Both the position numbers and the translations under genes were made by a program. Of a DNA stretch of 64,000 nucleotides, positions 1 through 9,085 are shown in pieces. The notes beneath the pieces were generated by a model. It was not told the DNA's origin. It ran no database searches and was given only the letters and a program-made list of their open reading frames with translations. How positions within the stretch are numbered: position 1 is the first letter of the stretch; each line of letters begins with the position of its first letter. The DNA comes from Novosphingobium sp. 28-62-57 (lineage in GTDB: Bacteria > Pseudomonadota > Alphaproteobacteria > Sphingomonadales > Sphingomonadaceae): assembly GCA_002256985.1 (NCBI GenBank), contig NCGO01000011.1, forward strand, positions 62,001 to 126,000. Direction: 5' to 3'.

Positions 1-17
1 GCGGTGGTGGAGGGGCT

Positions 18-869
18 TTACGCCGCCGCCTTGCCCGCCATCAGATAGTCAATCAGCTGCGCCAGCGTGACCTTCAGATCACGCCGATGCGTGACCATAT
101 CGACCATGCCATGCGCGTGGAGATATTCGGCGCGCTGGAAGCCTTCGGGCAGCTTTTCGCGGATCGTATCCTGAATCACCCGCTGTCCAGCAAAGCCAAT
201 CAACGCACCGGGTTCGGCAATCTGAATGTCGCCCAGCATGGCGTAGCTGGCCGTCACACCGCCGGTGGTGGGATCGGTAAGCACTACGATATAGGGCAGG
301 CCTGCGGCGCGCAGGCGCGAGATCGCCACGGTCGAACGCGGCATCTGCATCAGGCTGAGAATGCCCTCCTGCATGCGCGCGCCACCAGCAGCGGTAATGG
401 CGATGTAGGGGCACTTCTCGCGCACCGCACGCTCGCACCCGGCAACGAAAGCATTGCCCACGGCCATGCCCATCGATCCGCCCATGAACGCAAACTCCTG
501 CACACCGACGACCGCCTTCTGGCCCTCGATCTTGCCGAAAGCGTTGGTCAGCGCGTCGGCGTGGGGGTTGGCGGCGCGGGCGGCGCGCAGGCGATCAACG
601 TACTTCTTGCTGTCGCGGAACTTGAGCGGGTCTTCCTTGACCTTCGGCGCTGGCAGCAGTTCGTAGCCTGCATCGAGCAACTGGTCGAGCCGCGCGTCTG
701 CGCCGATGCGGCCATGGTGGTCGCAATGCGGGCAGACCGAAAGGTTGTCCTCATAGTCCTTGGTGAACAGCATTTCGCTGCACGAAGGGCACTTGATCCA
801 AAGGTTGTCCGGCGTGTCCCGCTTCGGCGTGAAGGGGAGGGCGTTGCGGACTTTGTTGAGCCAACTCAT
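18..869 (-). CDS. accD: acetyl-CoA carboxylase carboxyltransferase subunit beta
   Basis: This is the beta half of the carboxyltransferase that moves CO2 from biotin to acetyl-CoA to make malonyl-CoA, the first committed step of fatty acid synthesis, in the cytoplasm with AccA. The 283-residue protein has the family's N-terminal zinc ribbon (Cys27, Cys30, Cys46, Cys49) and then a crotonase-like fold with the GGARMQEG stretch near residue 160. It starts at ATG 869 and is full length. It lies downstream of trpA on the same strand, the usual trpFBA-accD order of alphaproteobacteria, but a hairpin repeat of about 95 bp separates the two, so it may have its own transcription signals. Confidence 0.97.
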   Translation of the reverse strand: MSWLNKVRNALPFTPKRDTPDNLWIKCPSCSEMLFTKDYEDNLSVCPHCDHHGRIGADARLDQLLDAGYELLPAPKVKEDPLKFRDSKKYVDRLRAARAANPHADALTNAFGKIEGQKAVVGVQEFAFMGGSMGMAVGNAFVAGCERAVREKCPYIAITAAGGARMQEGILSLMQMPRSTVAISRLRAAGLPYIVVLTDPTTGGVTASYAMLGDIQIAEPGALIGFAGQRVIQDTIREKLPEGFQRAEYLHAHGMVDMVTHRRDLKVTLAQLIDYLMAGKAAA

Positions 870-894
870 GACTGGACCTTTATCCTCATTCCTT

Positions 895-988
895 CGTCAT
901 TGCGAGTGGCGAAGCCGCGAAGCAATCCAGTGGCGGTTCTAATCTGCTCTGGATTGCTTCATGCGGCGCTGCCGCACTCGCAATGACG
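895..988. repeat. imperfect palindromic repeat, GTCATTGCGAG family
   Basis: The element opens with CGTCATTGCGAG and closes with CTCGCAATGACG. Inside are paired copies of GAAGC(A)ATCCAG and CTGGATTGCTTC, so the whole can fold into one long hairpin. It fills the accD-trpA gap and runs over the last codons of trpA, whose stop lies near 992. A second copy lies at 34650-34739. This is a dispersed intergenic repeat and codes for nothing. Confidence 0.85.
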
Positions 989-991
989 ATA

Positions 992-1786
992 CTATTGTGT
1001 GCGGGCAGAGTGGACGGCAGCGGCCAATGCGGCAGTGAGTTCCTTCACCGGGCCTGCGGCGTCTGCACCATGTTTCGCGACGAGATCGACCAGCGCCGAG
1101 CCGACGACGACGCCATCGGCGACACGGGCGATGGCTGCAGCCTGTTCAGGCGTGCGAACGCCGAAGCCGACAGCGACCGGGATCGTGGCCGAGGCCTTGA
1201 TGCGGGCTACTGCTTCGTCAATGCTAGTTTGCGCGGCCTGCTGCATGCCGGTGATGCCCGCCACCGAGACGTAATAGAGAAAGCCCGAAGAGCCATCGAG
1301 CACCGCCGGAAGCCGCGCATGGTCGGTCGTCGGCGTGGCGAGGCGGATCAGTGAGACGCCAGCATCGCGCAGGGCAGGCCCGAGTTCCGGGTCTTCCTCA
1401 GGCGGAATGTCCACGCAGATCACGCCATCGACGCCTGCCTTCATACATTCGGCAGCGAACCAATCGGCCCCGCGAATGGTCATCGGATTGGCATAGCCCA
1501 TCAGCACGAGCGGCACTTCGGGGTGGCGCGCGCGGAACTCGGTGGCGATGCGCAGAATGTCGGCAGTCTTCGTGCCAGCGCCAAGGCTGCGGATATTCGC
1601 CTCCTGAATCGCCGGGCCATCGGCCATCGGATCAGTGAACGGCATGCCCAGCTCGATCACATCCGCGCCGCCCTCGACGAGTGCGTCGAGGATAGATGCG
1701 GTAGCGTCAGGCGTCGGGTCGCCGCCCGTGACGAAAGTGACGAGGGCGGGGCGGCCCTTGGCGAAGGCGGAGGAAAGGCGGGTCAC
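992..1786 (-). CDS. trpA: tryptophan synthase alpha chain
   Basis: TrpA cleaves indole-3-glycerol phosphate to indole and glyceraldehyde-3-phosphate and channels indole to TrpB. The 264-residue TIM barrel keeps the catalytic acids: Glu45 in IELGMPF and Asp56 in DPMADGP. The start is a GTG at 1786 that overlaps the TGA of the upstream DUF559 gene as GTGA, which suggests translational coupling to it. In most relatives trpB lies directly upstream; here the DUF559 gene has come between them. Family and activity are well supported. Confidence 0.97.
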   Translation of the reverse strand: MTRLSSAFAKGRPALVTFVTGGDPTPDATASILDALVEGGADVIELGMPFTDPMADGPAIQEANIRSLGAGTKTADILRIATEFRARHPEVPLVLMGYANPMTIRGADWFAAECMKAGVDGVICVDIPPEEDPELGPALRDAGVSLIRLATPTTDHARLPAVLDGSSGFLYYVSVAGITGMQQAAQTSIDEAVARIKASATIPVAVGFGVRTPEQAAAIARVADGVVVGSALVDLVAKHGADAAGPVKELTAALAAAVHSARTQ

Positions 1787-2172
1787 TTAGCCCTCTCTCC
1801 TTCAGGGGAGAGGGTTGGGAGAGGGGGCTGCATTTCCCCAATCACGCTCGCCAGATGGATCAAAACGCCCTCCAAATTCTGCATAACGTCAACATTCGTG
1901 TATCGCACAACCCGATAGCCTTCCGATTCCAGAAAGCGAGTCCGGATTGCATCGCGGGCATCATCAGCGTCATGCGTGTGACCATCGATTTCCACCACAA
2001 TCTTGGGTTCGTTGGCAGCGAAATCGGCGATGTAGCTCCCGATGACCTTTTGCCTTCGGAACTTCACACCTTGAAACCGCTCGGCCCGCAATTGCAGCCA
2101 GATCCGCGTTTCCGGCTCTGACATGGCCTTGCGGTTTTCGCGGGCGAATTCTGTGAGGCGGACGTCGCGCAT
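1783..2172 (-). CDS. DUF559 (Vsr-like, PD-(D/E)XK fold) protein
   Basis: This is a small protein (129 residues from ATG 2172) of the DUF559 family, related in fold to very-short-patch-repair endonucleases. Asp50 and the pair Glu61-x-Asp63 followed by His65 fit the nuclease core; activity of such stand-alone proteins is not established. It sits between trpB and trpA and is flanked by two copies of one palindromic repeat (near 1791-1830 and 2174-2212). The copy at the 3' end is translated and supplies the last 16 residues or so, with the peptide LPTLSPEGER. The gene therefore looks like a cassette that arrived with its repeats. An open reading frame continues upstream of ATG 2172, but that part is repeat and trpB antisense. 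Confidence 0.85.
   Translation of the reverse strand: MRDVRLTEFARENRKAMSEPETRIWLQLRAERFQGVKFRRQKVIGSYIADFAANEPKIVVEIDGHTHDADDARDAIRTRFLESEGYRVVRYTNVDVMQNLEGVLIHLASVIGEMQPPLPTLSPEGERAK
1791..1830. repeat. palindromic repeat (CCCTCTCC type), copy at trpA side
   Basis: The stretch holds CCCTCTC-CTTCAGGGGAGAGGGTTGG, a GC-rich palindrome. It lies in the 3' end of the DUF559 gene, where it is translated. It matches, in inverted orientation, the copy at 2174-2212 at the other end of the same gene. Confidence 0.8.
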
Positions 2173-2173
2173 T

Positions 2174-2212
2174 GCCCCTCTCCCAACCCTCTCCCCTGAA
2201 GGGGAGAGGGCT
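2174..2212. repeat. palindromic repeat (CCCTCTCC type), copy at trpB side
   Basis: The palindrome CCCTCTCC...GGGGAGAGGGC lies just upstream of the DUF559 start codon and ends a few bases from the trpB stop codon. With the copy at 1791-1830 it brackets the DUF559 gene. Confidence 0.8.
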
Positions 2213-2215
2213 AGA

Positions 2216-3430
2216 TTACAACGAAACCCCAAGGTGCTCCGCGACCGAGAAGATGTCCTTGTCGCCCCGTCCGCACAAGTTGGCGAGGATGATCTGGTCC
2301 TTGCCCATCGTCGGCGCGAGCTTCTGGACCGCCGCAATCGCATGGGCGGGTTCCAGCGCGGGGATGATGCCTTCGGTGCGGCAGAGCAGTTGGAATGCGC
2401 TCAGCGCTTCCTTGTCGGTCACCGAGGTATAGTCCACGCGGCCGATTTCCTTGAGCCATGAATGCTCAGGCCCGATGCCGGGATAATCGAGGCCAGCGCT
2501 GATCGAGTGGCCCTCGGTGATCTGGCCGTCCTCGTCCTGCAGTAGGTATGTCTTGTTGCCGTGGAGAATGCCGGGGCGTCCGCCTGCGAGCGATGCGGCA
2601 TGTTCCTTGTCCAGCCCATGTCCGGCCGCTTCGACGCCCAACATCTTGACGCTCGGATCATCGAGGAACGGGTGGAACAGGCCGATGGCGTTGCTGCCGC
2701 CACCGATGGCGGCCACCAGCACATCGGGCAGGCGGCCAGTGCGGTCCATCATCTGGACGCGCGCTTCCTTGCCGATCACGCTCTGGAAATCGCGGACCAT
2801 TTCAGGATAGGGGTGCGGCCCGGCAGCGGTGCCGATGATGTAGAACGTGTTGTGCACGTTCGCCACCCAATCGCGCAGCGCCTCGTTCATCGCATCCTTC
2901 AGCGTGCCCGCGCCGGCCGTGACCGGCACCACTTCTGCACCCAGCAGCTTCATGCGGAACACGTTGGGGGCCTGCCGCGCAACGTCGGTCGCGCCCATGA
3001 AGATCACGCAAGGCAGGCCAAAGCGCGCGCAGACGGTTGCGGTGGCAACGCCGTGCTGGCCCGCGCCCGTTTCGGCGATGATCCGCGTCTTGCCCATGCG
3101 CATGGCGAGCAGGATCTGCCCGATGCAGTTGTTGATCTTGTGCGCACCGGTGTGGTTCAGCTCATCGCGCTTGAACCAGATCTGTGCGCCGCCAAGCTCC
3201 TCGGTCAACCGCGGTGCGAAGTAGAGCGGGCTGGGGCGGCCAACGTAGTGCTCCAGCAGATCGTCAAACTCAGCCTGAAATGCCGGGTCGGCCTGGGCCT
3301 TGCGGTATTCTCTTTCCAGATCGAGGATCAGCGGCATCAGCGTTTCGGCAACATAGCGCCCACCGAACTGGCCGAAGTGGCCACGATCATCAGGCAGGGT
3401 GCGGAAGCTGTTGGGTGTTGGGGCGTTCAT
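2216..3430 (-). CDS. trpB: tryptophan synthase beta chain
   Basis: TrpB condenses indole with serine to make tryptophan, using PLP, in a complex with TrpA. The 404-residue protein has the PLP lysine Lys98 in HTGAHKINN and the phosphate-binding GGGSNAIG motif in the C-terminal half. ATG 3430 is chosen because the conserved family N-terminus (MNAP...[11 protein letters not shown]) begins there; an open frame of 47 codons upstream has no family match. The gene is separated from trpF by a gene on the opposite strand and from trpA by the DUF559 cassette, so the classical trpFBA unit is broken up. Confidence 0.97.
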   Translation of the reverse strand: MNAPTPNSFRTLPDDRGHFGQFGGRYVAETLMPLILDLEREYRKAQADPAFQAEFDDLLEHYVGRPSPLYFAPRLTEELGGAQIWFKRDELNHTGAHKINNCIGQILLAMRMGKTRIIAETGAGQHGVATATVCARFGLPCVIFMGATDVARQAPNVFRMKLLGAEVVPVTAGAGTLKDAMNEALRDWVANVHNTFYIIGTAAGPHPYPEMVRDFQSVIGKEARVQMMDRTGRLPDVLVAAIGGGSNAIGLFHPFLDDPSVKMLGVEAAGHGLDKEHAASLAGGRPGILHGNKTYLLQDEDGQITEGHSISAGLDYPGIGPEHSWLKEIGRVDYTSVTDKEALSAFQLLCRTEGIIPALEPAHAIAAVQKLAPTMGKDQIILANLCGRGDKDIFSVAEHLGVSL

Positions 3431-3826
3431 GCCCTGTCGCTTGGCAGAGCCGCGCGGGAAAGTCCAGATTTGCAGCGGCCCTTTGCGTGGCCAATCCCTT
3501 TGGGGCAGGGCTGCGCGAAAGCCCATCTGCAGCATGACGAAAGCCTGCATGTGACGTTCATCTTGCGGCAAGATGGTTCAGTCTAGAGGGCGATTGCCAC
3601 ATCGTGAAGGCGGCTCTGCAAAGAGTCGCCTTCTTTTGCGTTAGTAATGGGCCAGTAAAATTCAAGTGCAGAATTTTTGCTATCAATCATAATGTTGCAG
3701 TCTTGTCACATTTTGTGGGTGTTCTTTCCAAAAGATATTTTTCCTTATTGGCAAAGATTTGGACGAAACCTATCTGACCCCCGTCACCTTCATAACGAAG
3801 GGGCCAAAAAGTCAGGAGTACACTAT
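3431..3826. other. intergenic region between trpB and the 3827 gene
   Basis: These 396 bases hold the divergent start regions of trpB (minus strand) and the outer-membrane-type gene (plus strand). The right half is A+T rich, unlike its surroundings, with a likely plus-strand promoter at 3748-3776. No open frame in it looks like a gene. Confidence 0.6.
3748..3776 (+). promoter_or_regulatory. predicted sigma-70 promoter of the 3827 gene
   Basis: A -35 box TTGGCA (3748-3753), a spacer of 17 bases and a -10 box TATCTG (3771-3776) lie about 50 bases before the start codon. The spacing is ideal and the boxes are close to consensus. It is a prediction from sequence only. Confidence 0.5.
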
Positions 3827-4285
3827 ATGCGTCTGGTTCTTATCTCTCTTGCCGCCTCGCTTGTTGCGGCCACTCCCGCTCTTGCCAACGAAGCTCGCGT
3901 CGAAGCACGCGGCGGCGTGGCATGGAGCGCTGGTGAAAGCGAAGCCATTGCTGGCATCGCTGCTGGCTACGATTACGACCTCGGTGAAACCGCGTTTGTC
4001 GGTGCCGAAGTCTCGGCCGACAAGCTGCTGACCGACAACACCAAGGTTTCGTTCGGCTTCAACGGCCGCCTTGGCGCGAAGATTGCCGAAGCGGGCAAGC
4101 TCTATGCCGTTGGTGGTTACAACACCGAATTCTGTGACTTCTGCGACGGCACGTGGACGGCCGGTGCTGGGTACCAGCACTCCTTTGGCAAGTTCTACGG
4201 CAAGGTCGAATATCGCCACTTCTTCGTTCAGGACAGCACCGACGATGTCGATGCCGTGGCTGTCGGCGTTGGCGTGAAGTTCTGA
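3827..4285 (+). CDS. small outer-membrane beta-barrel-type protein
   Basis: The 152-residue product starts with a clear signal peptide (about residues 1-21, ending ATPALAN). The rest is made of short alternating polar and hydrophobic strands rich in Gly, Tyr and Phe and ends in GVGVKF, the aromatic C-terminus typical of outer-membrane barrels. A Cys-Asp-Phe-Cys pair in the middle could form a disulfide. ATG 3827 follows an AGGAG ribosome site and fits the signal peptide. It resembles small opacity/porin-like proteins; no specific function is recognised. It lies against the trp genes, splitting trpF from trpB. Confidence 0.75.
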   Translation: MRLVLISLAASLVAATPALANEARVEARGGVAWSAGESEAIAGIAAGYDYDLGETAFVGAEVSADKLLTDNTKVSFGFNGRLGAKIAEAGKLYAVGGYNTEFCDFCDGTWTAGAGYQHSFGKFYGKVEYRHFFVQDSTDDVDAVAVGVGVKF

Positions 4286-4318
4286 TAGCGCACCTTCATC
4301 CGCGCTTGGAATGGACGG

Positions 4319-4350
4319 CGGGCGGTCTCTTTTGAGGCCGCCCGTTTTCT
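4319..4350 (+). terminator. rho-independent terminator after the 3827 gene
   Basis: A 10-bp stem, CGGGCGGTCT with AGGCCGCCCG (one G-T wobble), is followed by TTTT. It lies 34 bases after the stop codon of the beta-barrel gene. Confidence 0.8.
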
Positions 4351-4357
4351 TTGGGGA

Positions 4358-5023
4358 TCAGGCGTTGCGCGCGTTGAAGCAGAAGGTGCGGATGCGCGTC
4401 TCGTCCTTCACGCCCGGAGCGCTTTCTACGCCCGAAGATACATCGACCATCGCAGTGCCGGTTCCGCGCACGGCATCGGCCACGTTGGCGGGGGCAAGTC
4501 CGCCGGCAAGGCCCCACGGCAGCGGGCCTTTGTAAGCCTTGAGCAAGTCCCAGTCGAAGGCCAGTCCCAGCCCTCCCGGCAGCGCCGCGCCCTTGGGCGT
4601 CTTGGCATCGAACAAGATGAAATCGGCAACGTCGGTATAGGCCGCTGCCTTGGCTACGTCGCCGGGCCCAGCCACCGAGATGACCTTCCAGACGGGTTTG
4701 CCAAACCGCGCACGCAAGGCCGCTGCACGGGCCGGGTCTTCCTTGCCGTGCAACTGGATCGCATCAAGGCTGGCCGCAGCCACCGCATCGGCGATGAAGC
4801 CGTCATCGGCATCCACAAACACGCCCACGCGCAGAATGCGTCCGGCGGCTTGTGCAGCCAGCGCAGGCGCATCGGCAAATTTCAGAAAGCGCGGGGATGG
4901 CGGAAAGAAATTGAACCCGACATGGCTTGCCTGTGCACGGATCGTGGCGTCGAGCGCTTCGCGGGTGGTGACCCCGCAAATCTTGATATCGGGTCCAGAC
5001 ATGAGCGGCGCGTTAGGAGACAC
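4358..5023 (-). CDS. trpF: phosphoribosylanthranilate isomerase
   Basis: TrpF converts phosphoribosylanthranilate to its carboxyphenylamino-deoxyribulose form, the third step from chorismate to tryptophan. The 221-residue TIM barrel has the N-terminal KICGVTT motif with the catalytic cysteine, the acid in FILFDAKTPK and GGLAPANV near the phosphate site. The start is taken as GTG 5023, which has AGGGG seven bases before it; ATG 5002, giving MSGPDIKICG, is a good alternative. It is co-directional with SIMPL upstream but cut off from trpB by the 3827 gene. Confidence 0.95.
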   Translation of the reverse strand: MSPNAPLMSGPDIKICGVTTREALDATIRAQASHVGFNFFPPSPRFLKFADAPALAAQAAGRILRVGVFVDADDGFIADAVAAASLDAIQLHGKEDPARAAALRARFGKPVWKVISVAGPGDVAKAAAYTDVADFILFDAKTPKGAALPGGLGLAFDWDLLKAYKGPLPWGLAGGLAPANVADAVRGTGTAMVDVSSGVESAPGVKDETRIRTFCFNARNA

Positions 5024-5046
5024 GCGCCGCCCCTGTCAATTCGGCC

Positions 5047-5799
5047 TTATTGTGCCAGTTCGTAGCTGACGTTTACCGTCACCGTCATTTCCAGCTCGCC
5101 TGCGGCCACCGGAGAAGATTTTGGTGCCGATGCCATGTCGGCCCTTGCGAACATGACCTGCGGCTGCGGCGGAGCCCAACCGGCATTTTCGGTGATCGAC
5201 AGCACCCGCACCACGCGAAGGCCCGCCGCCTTGGCATAGAGGTCCGCCCGCGCACGCGCTGTCTTCATCGCGGCGAGGCGCGCTTCGTCCATCGCGCCAT
5301 CGGGCGTGTCGATCTGAAAGCTTGGGCCGTTCACCTGATTCGCCCCTGCTGCCACCAGTGTGTCGATCACCTTGCCATACTGGTCCAGCTTGCGCTGGCG
5401 CACCGTCACCTGATTGCTGGCCTGATAGCCCACGATCACCGGCTCACGCTCTTCCATCGATCCATCGGGCAGGCGCTTGGGCTGGCCGTAGACCGGATTG
5501 ACCGAAAGGTTGCTGGTCTGGATGTCGCGCTCGGCAATGCCGTTCTTGCGCAGCGAGGCGATCACGGCGGTCATGCGCTGGGCGTTCTCGGTCAGCGCTT
5601 CACCGGCGGTCTTGCCCTGCGTGGTGACGCCTGCGGTAAACACCGCAAGATCGGGCGTGCGCACGGATTTGCCCTCAGCCGCAATGTTCAGCAGCGTATT
5701 GCCTGCGCTTACAACCGGACCTGAAGACATGACCTGCGCCTGTGCTGCAAAGGGAGTGAGGGCCGTAAGGGCGACGGCGAAAAGGAACTTGCGCTTCAT
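5047..5799 (-). CDS. SIMPL-domain (DUF541) periplasmic protein
   Basis: The 250-residue protein has a signal peptide (residues 1 to about 21, ending FAAQAQ) and then a single SIMPL/DUF541 domain covering nearly all the rest. Members of this family are periplasmic or outer-membrane associated and have been linked to oxidative stress, but the molecular role is unclear. Family marks visible here are the QTSNLSVNPVY stretch and a YQASNQVTV strand. The start ATG 5799 has CGGAGA at a suitable distance. It lies 23 bases before trpF on the same strand, so the two may be cotranscribed. Confidence 0.85.
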   Translation of the reverse strand: MKRKFLFAVALTALTPFAAQAQVMSSGPVVSAGNTLLNIAAEGKSVRTPDLAVFTAGVTTQGKTAGEALTENAQRMTAVIASLRKNGIAERDIQTSNLSVNPVYGQPKRLPDGSMEEREPVIVGYQASNQVTVRQRKLDQYGKVIDTLVAAGANQVNGPSFQIDTPDGAMDEARLAAMKTARARADLYAKAAGLRVVRVLSITENAGWAPPQPQVMFARADMASAPKSSPVAAGELEMTVTVNVSYELAQ

Positions 5800-5869
5800 C
5801 TGGGATCGTCTCCGGTAAATGTCAGTGCTGCCCGAGTGGGCGCAGCGACGTTACGCAGCGATGAACCGT

Positions 5870-6385
5870 TCAGCGCAGGCTTCGTTCCAGCACCACCATG
5901 CGGAACCGGTTGCCATCTCCGTAAGGGAAGGGCCGCGTTTCGGCGCTGCGGACATAGCCGCGCCGTTCGTACCAGGCGATCAATTCGGGGCGCGCATCGA
6001 TCACGGTCATCTCCATGATTTCGGCCCCGAATGCCTCTGCTGCCATATCCTCGGCATCGGCCAGCAGCGCGCGGCCAAGGCCTTCGGTCTGCAACTCTGG
6101 GTCAACGCAAAGCATTCCGAGATAGGCGCGGGCATTGCCAGAATCCGGGCCAAGATCGCGAATCGTCACCGTACCGGCCAGCTTGCCCTCAACCTCAGCC
6201 AGCAGCACGCGCGCGGCTTTATCGGCGATTGTTTCGGCCAGTTCAGCCTCGCTGGTGCGTTCATCGTCCAGCAGGTCCGCCTCGTGCGTCCAGCCCTGCT
6301 TGGCACTTTCGCCGCGATAGGCCTTTTCCACCAGCGCCCGCAGGCGCGGCACATCATTGGCTTTGGCAAGAGTGAAGCGAATCAT
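5870..6385 (-). CDS. GNAT-family N-acetyltransferase
   Basis: The 171-residue protein has the GNAT fold: a beta strand ending in LCVDPELQ followed by the acetyl-CoA pyrophosphate loop QTEGLGRALL, and a late strand-helix with WYERRGYVR. The substrate cannot be read from the sequence. ATG 6385 is preferred; a TTG at 6406, inside the end of pyrF, is possible. The gene follows the LapA-PyrF gene directly and is likely cotranscribed with it. Confidence 0.88.
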   Translation of the reverse strand: MIRFTLAKANDVPRLRALVEKAYRGESAKQGWTHEADLLDDERTSEAELAETIADKAARVLLAEVEGKLAGTVTIRDLGPDSGNARAYLGMLCVDPELQTEGLGRALLADAEDMAAEAFGAEIMEMTVIDARPELIAWYERRGYVRSAETRPFPYGDGNRFRMVVLERSLR

Positions 6386-6389
6386 GGGA

Positions 6390-7346
6390 TTAGAGCGTGC
6401 CTTCAATTGCGCGGGCGGCTGCTACCGGATCATCGGCGCGGCTGATCGGGCGGCCGATCACCAACACACTGGCCCCGGCATCGCGCGCGGCACGCGGGGT
6501 AACAGCGCGCTTCTGATCGCCCAGTTTGCCATCAGCAGGGCGCAGGCCCGGCACCACGAAAAAGCCGTTCTTCCAGCGCTTGTGAATTTCGCCCACCTCG
6601 TGCCCCGAACACACGATGCCATCCAGCCCGGCCTCCTGCGCCAGATCGGCAAGGCGCAGCGCCTGATCGTGGGCCGTTCCCGCCACGCCGATCGTGGGCA
6701 TGTCGGCATCGTCAAGGCTGGTCAGCACGGTCACGGCCACAACCTTGCAATGCTCGCCCGCCGCTGCCTTGGCATCTTCCATCATCGCGCGACCGCCACT
6801 GGCGTGGACGGTGACGATGGCAGGTTCCAGCACGTGGATGGACTGCATCGCGCCCGCCACGGTGTTAGGAATATCGTGGAGTTTCAGGTCGAGAAAGATC
6901 GGCAGGCCCACTTTGGCCACTTCGTGCACGCCATGGTGGCCATGCGCACAAAAGAACTCCAACCCCAGTTTCAACCCTCCGACATGGCCCTTGACCTTTT
7001 CGGCAAGGGCAAGTGCGGCGTCGAGCCGGGGCAGGTCGAGGGCAAGATAGCTTCTCGTGTTTTCGGTGGATGCCGCATCCAGGCTGGTCGATGTCAGCGA
7101 TGGCGCGGCTTTGACGTTCAACTGGGTTTCCAGCGTGGTGATACGACGTTGCAGCCGCCAGCGGGTGGCGCGATAGAGCAGCCAGGTGGGCACCAACCCC
7201 AGCAGAAACGCCGCAATCACCAGCGCGGGCAGCCGGGTTTCCAGCAGCAGGCCATCCCAGATGCGCACTTCGACCGGTTGCCAGTTCGCTGCGGTAAACG
7301 CGGCCAGCACGGCCACGACGAGAACCCAGAATATCGTGCGCAGCAT
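6390..7346 (-). CDS. pyrF: LapA-domain / orotidine 5'-phosphate decarboxylase fusion
   Basis: A single open frame of 318 codons runs through two domains. Residues 1-80 are LapA/DUF1049-like: two membrane helices (about 4-21 and 38-57) and a short basic cytoplasmic helix. Residues 98-318 are PyrF, which makes UMP from OMP; the catalytic DLKLHDIPNT motif, the PGLRP phosphate loop and VIGRPI are all present. ATG 7346 has AAGG eight bases before it. In relatives lapA and pyrF are neighbours as separate genes. No ATG or GTG lies in frame at the join (residues 80-98), but a TTG at 7121 (residue 76) with GGAAA before it could restart translation. The product is thus either a membrane-anchored PyrF or two proteins. 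Confidence 0.85.
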   Translation of the reverse strand: MLRTIFWVLVVAVLAAFTAANWQPVEVRIWDGLLLETRLPALVIAAFLLGLVPTWLLYRATRWRLQRRITTLETQLNVKAAPSLTSTSLDAASTENTRSYLALDLPRLDAALALAEKVKGHVGGLKLGLEFFCAHGHHGVHEVAKVGLPIFLDLKLHDIPNTVAGAMQSIHVLEPAIVTVHASGGRAMMEDAKAAAGEHCKVVAVTVLTSLDDADMPTIGVAGTAHDQALRLADLAQEAGLDGIVCSGHEVGEIHKRWKNGFFVVPGLRPADGKLGDQKRAVTPRAARDAGASVLVIGRPISRADDPVAAARAIEGTL

Positions 7347-7444
7347 TGCCATGCCCTTCGCTCCGTGAGCAGCCCGTCCTGATTTGTGCTTAAGGCAGGT
7401 TGAGCCGATTGGCCAGACCCCCGGCCCTTTACTCTGCCCTCCGC

Positions 7445-7532
7445 GCCCCCGCGAAGGCGGGGGCCTCAGGCGTTTTACGGAACGCTCGCGTAAACGGCCT
7501 GAGGTCCCCGCCTGCGCGGGGACGCCGACCAT
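7445..7532. repeat. palindromic repeat, CCCCGCGAAGGCGGGG family, copy 1
   Basis: A compound palindrome: a GC-rich hairpin (CCCCCGC..GCGGGGG), GCCTCAGGC, a short centre holding CGTTTTACGG..CGCGTAAA, then GCCTGAGG and a second hairpin (TCCCCGCC..GCGGGGA). It lies in the gap upstream of the LapA-PyrF gene. A near-identical copy follows at 7575-7655, and related ones lie at 21079-21150 and 28828-28907. Confidence 0.85.
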
Positions 7533-7574
7533 TGAGATGGCGTGAATGACAAGCCCCCCGCCAACTGTACTGTG

Positions 7575-7655
7575 CTCCCCCGCGAAGGCGGGGGCCTCAG
7601 GCGTTTTACGGAACGCTCGCGTAACCGGCCCGAGGTCCCCGCCTGCGCGGGGACA
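7575..7655. repeat. palindromic repeat, CCCCGCGAAGGCGGGG family, copy 2
   Basis: This is an almost exact direct duplicate of the element at 7445-7532, including its centre (GCGTTTTACGG). The two are separated by about 40 bases. Together they fill the gap of 340 bases between purB and the LapA-PyrF gene. No gene is seen in this gap. Confidence 0.85.
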
Positions 7656-7686
7656 CATAATGGCTGCAGTTCATAACGGCGGAGGT

Positions 7687-9003
<1,317 letters not shown>

Positions 9004-9085
9004 GTTCGACTCCAGTCAATACGGGCGCAAAGTTCGTGCCCGCGCCGCTAGGGAAGGGGGGGCGTGATGGCAAGGGGCAAGGCGC

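Noticed and set aside
2173-2343. N-terminal extension of the DUF559 frame
   Set aside because: The added residues come from the palindromic repeat and from trpB antisense, and the family start is at ATG 2172.
7347-7686. Arginine/proline-rich peptides in several frames
   Set aside because: They are translations of the two palindromic repeats, with no start signals or family match.
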